DNA from: Actinomadura sp. K4S16
GTDB taxonomy: Bacteria; Actinomycetota; Actinomycetes; Streptosporangiales; Streptosporangiaceae
DNA length: 64,000 bases
Reading direction: 5' to 3'
Assembly (NCBI RefSeq): GCF_008327685.1
Contig: NZ_BDDE01000018.1
Span: forward strand, 357,312-421,311
In this document: positions 58,187 to 64,000 of the stretch, piece after piece
How positions within the stretch are numbered: the stretch's first letter is position 1
Layout: each line of letters begins with the position of its first letter
Program-made: the position numbers and the translations under genes
Notes under the pieces: generated by a model
The model's database searches: none
What the model saw: only the letters and a program-made list of their open reading frames with translations
What the model was told of the DNA's origin: nothing

Positions 58187-60424
58187 ATGTCCACGGACGC
58201 GGCCCCTCGCTGCCAGGTGGTCGGGGCGCCTATCAGCTCTGGACTGGGCAATTTCAAGGACCGGTCCGAACCGTTTTCCGAGATCCTCGAATTGCTCTCC
58301 CGGCCCGAGGTGCGCCTGGTGACCCTGCACGGCCGGCGCGGTGTCGGGAAGAGCGCCCTCGGCGCCAAGGTCGTCGACGCCCTCAGCGCTCCGCCGGGAT
58401 CCCCTTACCAGGGGATCGCCAACCTGAGCACCCGCGACTTCGGCACGATCACCTTGGAGCGGGTCTTCTTCGCCTGCGTCGACCTGGTGGCCGCGCGGGA
58501 CCGTCCCGAACTGGAGGCGCTCTGGGCGGGGCAGCGCTCCGACCGCGAGAAGCTGGCCAGGCTGTTCGCGGCGTTACGGGGGGCTCGCTACCTGCTCGTC
58601 CTGGACAATCTCGAGGACCAGCTCAGTCCCGAGGGACATCCCGCCCCGTCCGATCTCGAGGCGGTGTTCGACATCGCGTTCCGGATGCGCGAGGCGCCGC
58701 AGTTCCTGGTGACCAGCCAGGTCCCGGTGCTGTTCGACCCGGCGCTGCGGCCGTTCCATCGCAATGTCCACCTGGTGGAGGGGCTGCCGGTCGACGACAG
58801 CGTCCAGTTGCTGCTGGAACTCGATCCGACGGGCGAGGCCGGAGTGCGGAACGCCGACCGGGAGACCCTGGAGTGGGCGGTGCGGCGGGTCCACGGCGTG
58901 CCCCGGGCGCTCGAACTCGTCGTCAGCACCATCATGAAGGACGTCCTCAACATCCCTTCGCTGCTCGAGGTGCTGGCCGATCTGCCGTCGAAGAGCGAGA
59001 TCGTGGACTCGCTCGCGCAGAAGAGCCTCGACCTGCTCACCGACGAGGAACGCCGTGCGCTCGACGTGCTCGCGGTCTTCGGTGAGCCCGTCCCCCGCGA
59101 GGCGGTGTCCTTCGTCATCGAGCCCTTCTTCCCCAGGGACGACGCCCAGCGCGCGCTGGCCCGGCTGGTGCAGCTGCACATGGCGATGGTGGACAGGGCG
59201 AGCAGGCGCTTCCGGTTGCTGCCTCTCGACGCCGACCTCGCGTACGGGCAGTTGCGGGACGGCGGCCCGTGGAGCCGGCAGAGCCTGGAACGCCGGGTCG
59301 CGAGCTGGTACGCGCGGCAGCGCAGGCCCGCGCCGTGGCGGTCCGTCACCGACCTCACCGAGTACCGCCAGGAGTTCGAGCACAGGGTGCGGGCCGGCGA
59401 CTTCGACAACGCGGCCTTCGTCGTCGGCGAGATCGAGGAGTTCATGGTCTGGCACGGCTCGACCCGCTCCGTCGTCGGCATGCACCTGGCGCTGCTGGGC
59501 AGGACCACCAGCGCTCCGGCGCGGCTGGCGAACCTGGTGGGCCTCGGGCTGGCGCGGCATGTGGGCGGCCCGGCCGACGAGGCGCTCGAACTGATGACCG
59601 AGGCACGTGACCTGGCGGCGGAGCTCGGCGAACGGCGCCAGCTCGCCAGGGCGCTGTTCACGCTCGGTGACCTGCATCGTTCGCAGCGGCAGCTGGAGGC
59701 CGCCGCCCGTGAGCTGGACGAGGCGGCCCGGCTCGCGCGGACGTTAGGTGACCAGTACCTCGAGAGCCACTCCCTGATGTGCCTCAGCCTGACCTACTCG
59801 TACATGGGCGACGGTCCGAACGCCCTGGCGGTCGCGGAACGCCTGCACGACCTCGCCGTCGCCACCGGCGACCCCATGACCAGGGCACGCGCCGCGGACG
59901 CGAAGAGCCTGGCCTGCATCGTGGTGAAGCGGTGGGACGACGTGCTGTCCGCGGTGGGCCAGTCGCTCGACGCCTACGCCGAGGCAGGGGTGCCCGAGGC
60001 GCTCGGATATGCCACGAACGTCCAGGGCCTCGGGCACCTGGGCCTCGGACAGGTCGAGGAGGCGATGGCCAGCTTCCGGACGGCGCGCCGTGAAGGGGAG
60101 GAGGTGGAGACTCCCCGCGTCGAGGGGCTGGCCCTGTTCAACCTCGCGTGGGCGCACTGGACGACCGGCGACCTCGAGGCCGCGGCCGACGCCGCGCGCC
60201 TCTCCCACCAGGCGTTCCTGCGCTGCGGAGGCCAGGACGCACTGGCGGCGGAGGCGCTGGCCTCCGCCGCAGCCGCGAGCGCGGCCGGCCGGGATCCCGT
60301 CCCCGGCCTGCTGCGTTGCGCCGATCTCTCGACCGGGAACACCGACCTGGTCCCGGGCGAGTGGCTGACGGCCGAAGCGGAGCGGATCCGCTCCCTCAGC
60401 GAAGGAGCCACCGATGAGCCGTGA
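58187..60424 (+). CDS. STAND-type NTPase with TPR repeats
   Basis: 745 residues. Walker A GRRGVGKSAL (K55) and Walker B YLLVLDNLED (about 135-144) define an NB-ARC/STAND nucleotide switch. It is followed by a winged-helix-like part (LLTDEERRALDVLAVFGEPVPREAVSF) and a long helical C-terminus of TPR-like repeats (about 440-720). There is no N-terminal effector domain, unlike many signalling or defence STAND proteins, so output may come from a partner. The next gene, another TPR protein, overlaps by 11 bases. Function unknown: regulation or antiviral sensing are both possible. Confidence 0.82.
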   Translation: MSTDAAPRCQVVGAPISSGLGNFKDRSEPFSEILELLSRPEVRLVTLHGRRGVGKSALGAKVVDALSAPPGSPYQGIANLSTRDFGTITLERVFFACVDLVAARDRPELEALWAGQRSDREKLARLFAALRGARYLLVLDNLEDQLSPEGHPAPSDLEAVFDIAFRMREAPQFLVTSQVPVLFDPALRPFHRNVHLVEGLPVDDSVQLLLELDPTGEAGVRNADRETLEWAVRRVHGVPRALELVVSTIMKDVLNIPSLLEVLADLPSKSEIVDSLAQKSLDLLTDEERRALDVLAVFGEPVPREAVSFVIEPFFPRDDAQRALARLVQLHMAMVDRASRRFRLLPLDADLAYGQLRDGGPWSRQSLERRVASWYARQRRPAPWRSVTDLTEYRQEFEHRVRAGDFDNAAFVVGEIEEFMVWHGSTRSVVGMHLALLGRTTSAPARLANLVGLGLARHVGGPADEALELMTEARDLAAELGERRQLARALFTLGDLHRSQRQLEAAARELDEAARLARTLGDQYLESHSLMCLSLTYSYMGDGPNALAVAERLHDLAVATGDPMTRARAADAKSLACIVVKRWDDVLSAVGQSLDAYAEAGVPEALGYATNVQGLGHLGLGQVEEAMASFRTARREGEEVETPRVEGLALFNLAWAHWTTGDLEAAADAARLSHQAFLRCGGQDALAAEALASAAAASAAGRDPVPGLLRCADLSTGNTDLVPGEWLTAEAERIRSLSEGATDEP

Positions 60425-61721
60425 GGAACTGTTCCGGCAGGCGTTGAAGGCCTATGAGGCGGGCGACTACCATGCCGCGTCGGATCGCTGCGAGGAGGCG
60501 CTGAAGCTGGACGCGGCCGATGACGGCCTCACGACCAGGCTCATCCATCTCCAGCTCACCGCGGGAGAGCTCTGGTGGCAGCCGGCACCGGGCGAACGGG
60601 TCCGCGGTCTGATCGAGCGCGCCCGCGGGGCCGCCGGCGAACCGGCGCTCCGCGCCCTGGCCGACTGCCTGCTCGGTACCCACCTCATCGCCACCGAGAG
60701 CCTCACCGAGGCGGTCGGCGTCCTCTCCTCGGCCGCCGACCAGGCCCGCACATCGGGCGACCCCCTGGCCATGCTGTACGCCCTGTCGAACCTCGGCCAT
60801 CACATGATCGGCAGGGACCTCGACGCCGGAATGCGGATCCTGCGCGAGGCGCAGGGGGTGGTCGACCGGCCCGTGCGGGCGGACGACCTCCCGTTGTTCC
60901 GCGTGCTCCGGGCCAGGCTCGCGGGCCTCGTCGGCGTCGCCGAGTTCGACGCGGGGGACTTCGGCGCGGCCGAGGGCCATCTGGTCCGCTCTCTGGCCGA
61001 ACTGCGCGCCGCCAACGCCGTCGACCATTTCGCCACGATCTCGAACTACCTTGGGCAGCTGCTCACCGCCACCGGACGGTTCGAGGCGGCCGAACGAGTC
61101 CTCAACGAGGCGCTCGACGTCCTTTCAACGGACGCGGGCCTGAGCACGCATCACGCCTACAACCTCGGCCTGCTGGGAAAGCTGTATCTGGAATGGGGAC
61201 GCGTCGACGCCGCCGCGGCCAACGTCGACGAAGCTTTCAAGAGGGCATTGGTGGGAGGCAACCCGGCGGTCCTTCCCCTGCTGCGCAACTACCTCGGTGA
61301 GGTCGCGGCGACGCCCGGGCATCCCGGCCACGATCCCGAACGCGCCAAGCTCCTCTTCGCCGAGACGATCCGCGAGTGCGCGCGCACCGGCTTCCAGCGA
61401 AGCGAGATCTACGCCGAGGCCATGCTCGCCCGTACGGAGCTGGCCCTCGGCGACCGGCTCGCGGCGAGGTCAGCCGGCGACCGCGCGGCGACCCGCCTGC
61501 GAGAGGCCGGCACCATGCCCGCACTGCGCACCGAGGAGATCCACCTCGTCCACTACGAGGTCCTCCGCGCAGTCGGCGACCCGGCCGCCGACGCCGCACT
61601 GGACGAGGCCCACCGAATCCTGCTCCGAAAGGCGGCGACACTGCCACCGGCCCACCGTGAGACGTTCCTGCAGCGCGTCCCGGTCAGCCGCTCGATCATC
61701 AAGTACCGAAGTTCATCCTGA
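60414..61721 (+). CDS. TPR-repeat protein partnered with the STAND ATPase
   Basis: 435 residues, almost wholly helical TPR-like repeats starting ELFRQALKAYEAGDYHAASDRCEEALKL. No membrane segment or enzyme motif. Start at the ATG at 60414, inside the preceding gene, so translation is coupled. Likely a scaffold or sensor that works with the ATPase. Its 3' end overlaps the convergent DUF6082 gene by 23 bases. Confidence 0.78.
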   Translation: MSREELFRQALKAYEAGDYHAASDRCEEALKLDAADDGLTTRLIHLQLTAGELWWQPAPGERVRGLIERARGAAGEPALRALADCLLGTHLIATESLTEAVGVLSSAADQARTSGDPLAMLYALSNLGHHMIGRDLDAGMRILREAQGVVDRPVRADDLPLFRVLRARLAGLVGVAEFDAGDFGAAEGHLVRSLAELRAANAVDHFATISNYLGQLLTATGRFEAAERVLNEALDVLSTDAGLSTHHAYNLGLLGKLYLEWGRVDAAAANVDEAFKRALVGGNPAVLPLLRNYLGEVAATPGHPGHDPERAKLLFAETIRECARTGFQRSEIYAEAMLARTELALGDRLAARSAGDRAATRLREAGTMPALRTEEIHLVHYEVLRAVGDPAADAALDEAHRILLRKAATLPPAHRETFLQRVPVSRSIIKYRSSS

Positions 61722-62211
61722 ACCGGCCTTCCCCCAGCACCGGACGGCGCGCTCGCTTGCTCCCGGCCGTGTTCAAGCGGACCTGGCGCGCCTCTTCCCA
61801 GAAGGCCCGCCCAGGACGGCCGGAGAACATCTCATGCGAAATGGCGCGCAGCCGCGTCTCGGGAAGGGCCTTCGTCTCAAAGGACATCTGCCACTCCGAG
61901 ATGATCATGTTGACGTACATGAGCTGCCGCCTGGCCTTGCGGTCCGCGTCCGCCGGGACAGGCCCCCATGCCTCATCGAGGGCCGGGTCGTCCATGGCCA
62001 TCTTGAGCAGCTCCGCGATCGCGATGCGCCGGGCCTCCTCGCGGGCGATCTTCGTGTCGTGCGCCTGGAAGATGAGGGTGGCCGCGATGCCGATCAGCGC
62101 GAGGGCGGCCAGGAGAACGTTCTCACCCTGCTCCGGCCCAGGCGAGCGGACGGCATCTACGAACGATAGATCAGACCGCCGGAGCGGGCAGCGGGGCCAC
62201 TTCCCGTTCAA
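61699..62211 (-). CDS. DUF6082 family protein
   Basis: 170 residues from the ATG at 62211. One membrane helix (ENVLLAALALIGIAATLIF) followed by a cytoplasmic helical domain with FSGRPGRAFWEEAR, the pattern of actinobacterial DUF6082 proteins. Role unknown. It overlaps the DUF6879 gene by 41 bases; the first 30 or so residues are not family-like and the start is uncertain. Confidence 0.72.
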   Translation of the reverse strand: MNGKWPRCPLRRSDLSFVDAVRSPGPEQGENVLLAALALIGIAATLIFQAHDTKIAREEARRIAIAELLKMAMDDPALDEAWGPVPADADRKARRQLMYVNMIISEWQMSFETKALPETRLRAISHEMFSGRPGRAFWEEARQVRLNTAGSKRARRPVLGEGRFRMNFGT

Positions 62212-62776
62212 AGAAGCGAAGCAAGGGCTCGCCTTTGCGGTGCAGGCGGCTGATCTCGGACGCGGCGGTGCGGATCACGTCCGGCGCCTTGATGCGGCGG
62301 GCGCCGCACGGTGTCCAATCCGGCCGGTATCGGACTTCATAGAGGACGCGCGTGCCGACGACGACCACTTCCGGTAGCTGGCCCTGGATCTCCAGGTCGG
62401 AAAGGTCCTCGGCGGGGACGACGCTCAGTTCGAAGCCTTCCTCCGCCAGCATCCGGAGCGCATGGAGCTCCCATTGGACGTACGGGCTCAGAGGGCGCTC
62501 GACCACGCGCACACGCTTGATCTCCAGCCCCTGGCGCCGGTTGCCGTCGGCCTCCGTGCGGATGGCCTTGCGGTCTTCCTCCAGCAGTTCGAGGGAGCGC
62601 CGCCAGTCTCCGGAACTGAACGCCTGCCAGCTGGGGTCGTCCAACTCGCGGAAGACCTGGGACCGCTCGAGTTTCCAGATGGTGCCGCGCAGGTCGTCGG
62701 TCTGGCGGGCGAAGTCCCGGTGGTAGGCCGCGCGGTCCAGCACTTCCCCCCGGAAACGGGCGAGCTGGTCAAGCAT
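62171..62776 (-). CDS. DUF6879 family protein
   Basis: 201 residues from the ATG at 62776. Contains RDFARQTDDLRGTIWKLERSQVF, VRVVERPLSPYVQWELHAL and VVGTRVLYEVRYR, typical of the DUF6879 proteins that accompany XRE regulators in actinomycetes. The fold and activity are not established. It overlaps the upstream small gene by 8 bases. Confidence 0.8.
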   Translation of the reverse strand: MLDQLARFRGEVLDRAAYHRDFARQTDDLRGTIWKLERSQVFRELDDPSWQAFSSGDWRRSLELLEEDRKAIRTEADGNRRQGLEIKRVRVVERPLSPYVQWELHALRMLAEEGFELSVVPAEDLSDLEIQGQLPEVVVVGTRVLYEVRYRPDWTPCGARRIKAPDVIRTAASEISRLHRKGEPLLRFFEREVAPLPAPAV

Positions 62777-63038
62777 CTCGGATGTCCGGCTTGGCGGCCG
62801 AGAGCAGCCGACCGGAGATGACCACAAGGCGCTCGTCGGAACCGATGCTCACTCCCGGCGGCAGACGGTCGCGGTAGGCACCCGTGGCATCCCGGCCGAT
62901 GACGGCGATGTCGCCGTTGTCCAACTCCCAGATTTCGGGACAGTCCTGCGTCGTGCGGCTGTCACCCACCTCGGCCGCCGTCTTCCCTAATCTTCGCTGG
63001 AACCCCGCGTCGTGATCGGCTTCCCAGGGCCTGCTCAT
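62769..63038 (-). CDS. small protein upstream of DUF6879
   Basis: 89 residues from the ATG at 63038. The central part, CPEIWELDNGDIAVIGRDAT, followed by GVSIGSDERLVVISGRLL, is a compact beta-rich pattern seen in small actinobacterial proteins encoded next to DUF6879. Function unknown. The dyad at 63061-63086 is 23 bases upstream. Confidence 0.65.
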   Translation of the reverse strand: MSRPWEADHDAGFQRRLGKTAAEVGDSRTTQDCPEIWELDNGDIAVIGRDATGAYRDRLPPGVSIGSDERLVVISGRLLSAAKPDIRDA

Positions 63039-63060
63039 GCTGCCACTCGCTTTCGCTAGC

Positions 63061-63086
63061 CGGTGATAGAGCAAATGCTCTCACCG
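63061..63086. promoter_or_regulatory. interrupted dyad before the DUF6879 operon
   Basis: CGGTG (63061-63065) and AGAGCA (63068-63073) pair with TGCTCT (63076-63081) and CACCG (63082-63086), leaving a two-base bulge and an AA centre. Candidate operator for an HTH protein. Confidence 0.4.
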
Positions 63087-63173
63087 CGACCCAGACGTGC
63101 CAAGTGGTGTCCGAATCGCCAATTTAGCGTCGCATGATGCACATTGGATGCGATTCAATTCCCGCGGTCGCCG

Positions 63174-63635
63174 TCAAGCCGGGTGGTGATGCTGGGACGG
63201 ACCGAGCGGGACGGAGGCGGTGGCGGGCATGAGGGCCCAGACGATCTTGCCCTGGCCGGTGGCGGACGGGCGGACGCCGGTGTCCTTGGCGTAGGCGGCG
63301 ATGATCGCGAGTCCTCGGCCGCTCAGGGCGTCCAGGCCGGCTTCGCAGTGGCGGGGAAGTTCCGGCGACGGGTCCCAGCACTCCAGAAGCGGTGCGCCCT
63401 CGTGGACGGCGATCCGGACCCTGAGCGCGTGCCCCGCGGCTGCCTCGACCGCATTCGTGACGATTTCGCTCATGACGACCGCCGAGTCATCGATCAGAGA
63501 GCCCTCGTAGCCCCAATTGATCAGCACATATCGGGCGAGTTCCCGGGCCAGCCTGACCGATGCTTCCTCTCCCTGAATGGTCATCCGGATTTCGCCTGAT
63601 TTGGGAATCTGTACCACGGGTGTTTGATCGTTCAT
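63174..63635 (-). CDS. RsbW-like ATP-binding (HATPase) protein
   Basis: 153 residues from the ATG at 63635; a GTG at 63641 is the alternative. Histidine-kinase-like ATPase fold: N-box VVMSEIVTNAVEAA, then LECWDPSPELP and a glycine box SGRGLAIIAAYAKDTGV. Single-domain proteins of this kind are anti-sigma-factor kinases (RsbW type) or regulators paired with HTH proteins; actinomycetes have dozens. No sigma factor or antagonist is adjacent. Confidence 0.85.
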   Translation of the reverse strand: MNDQTPVVQIPKSGEIRMTIQGEEASVRLARELARYVLINWGYEGSLIDDSAVVMSEIVTNAVEAAAGHALRVRIAVHEGAPLLECWDPSPELPRHCEAGLDALSGRGLAIIAAYAKDTGVRPSATGQGKIVWALMPATASVPLGPSQHHHPA

Positions 63636-63731
63636 ATCCACTCTCCCGTCTCTCGTGAAGTGCCCTCAGGATCGATATTCGAGAGTTAGGGTGCTGTGCA
63701 TCGGGATGCAGTGGATACAGCGGGAGTGCGA

Positions 63732-64000
63732 GTGAGCGTTCGGGAGACGATCGATCCGAACTCGTCGCTTTGGGGCTGGTTGGCCTTCGACCTGTGGTTT
63801 CACCGCACGCAGCGGGGACTGTCGCTTGCGCAGATGGGTTTGATCGTCCGGGCGGCGCGCGGCACCGTATCCAATTGGGAGGCTGGTCGGCTCAGACCTC
63901 AGGACGACCACATGAAGGTGCTGGACGAGGCATGGAATACGGGTGGGCACTTCCAGCGCCTGCTGTACTACGCCCGGACGGGACACGACCCTGATTGGTT
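63732..64000 (+). CDS. helix-turn-helix (XRE-type) protein, cut by the window edge
   Basis: Open to the right edge, 89 codons visible from a GTG at 63732 (GTGs at 63711 and 63726 are in frame too). The HTH reads LSLAQMGLIVRAARGTVSNWEAGRLRP, followed by HFQRLLYYARTGHDPDW. This is the start of the actinobacterial XRE proteins usually followed by a DUF5753-type domain or paired with DUF397/DUF6879. Divergent from the RsbW-like gene across about 96 bases. Confidence 0.82.
   Translation, partial: MSVRETIDPNSSLWGWLAFDLWFHRTQRGLSLAQMGLIVRAARGTVSNWEAGRLRPQDDHMKVLDEAWNTGGHFQRLLYYARTGHDPDW

Overview
The window is GC-rich actinobacterial chromosome. Genes are tightly packed with frequent ATGA/GTGA start-stop overlaps and many GTG starts (one TTG). 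DUF6879/DUF6082/HTH genes sit at the right end, and CebR-type sugar regulation is present. This gene mix suggests an Actinomadura-like Thermomonosporaceae or a relative in the Streptosporangiales; that placement is inference. I see no rRNA, tRNA, insertion sequence, prophage or CRISPR array, and no gene-free stretch over 300 bases.

Layout, left to right. (1) 1-9.2 kb: a partial ROK protein, a small toxin-antitoxin-like pair, then a leftward run: DUF4331 protein, TPR protein, nickel/cobalt-type exporter, ECF sigma factor SigK, anti-sigma RskA, PnuC and a NadR-like enzyme. (2) 9.2-13.5 kb: leftward E1alpha-E1beta-E2 2-oxoacid dehydrogenase operon with a divergent GntR regulator. (3) 13.6-18 kb: a GntR regulator with a perfect FadR-type operator, divergent from an NRAMP-like transporter and PxpB, PxpC and a D-glutamate-cyclase-like protein (5-oxoproline/D-glutamate metabolism, without PxpA). 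(4) 18-46.3 kb: a carbohydrate island. It starts with a membrane Ser/Thr kinase whose outer domain is a cellulose-binding CBM2. Three sugar ABC modules follow, each with its own LacI regulator encoded near the 3' end and a perfect palindromic operator: a module with GH31 alpha-xylosidase, GH1 and a secreted GH3 (probably xyloglucan oligosaccharides); a cebEFG-bglC-cebR cello-oligosaccharide operon; and an alpha-glucoside module with GH13. No module encodes its ABC ATPase. Between the first two lie a divergent XRE-SDR pair and two adjacent protease inhibitors (an SSI-type and an emfourin-type).

(5) 46.5-48 kb: two adjacent nucleotidyltransferase-like genes. (6) 48.1-55.4 kb: the most unusual region. 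A GTP cyclohydrolase II paralogue with a changed key residue is followed by a CDP-alcohol phosphatidyltransferase, an MDR dehydrogenase, a 15-bp tandem repeat, a PTPS/QueD homologue lacking its catalytic residues, a glycosyltransferase, a methyltransferase and a flippase-like membrane protein. A creatininase-family protein and a PAP2 protein converge on them from the other strand. My reading is a specialised pathway that makes a formylamino-pyrimidine nucleotide, deformylates it with the ArfB-like creatininase homologue, and builds it into a lipid- or sugar-linked product. The individual family calls are strong; the pathway is a hypothesis.

(7) 55.5-64 kb: a secreted metallophosphoesterase, a divergent membrane protein / STAND ATPase / TPR group, and a string of small actinobacterial signalling genes (DUF6082, DUF6879, a RsbW-like ATPase and an HTH protein cut by the window edge).
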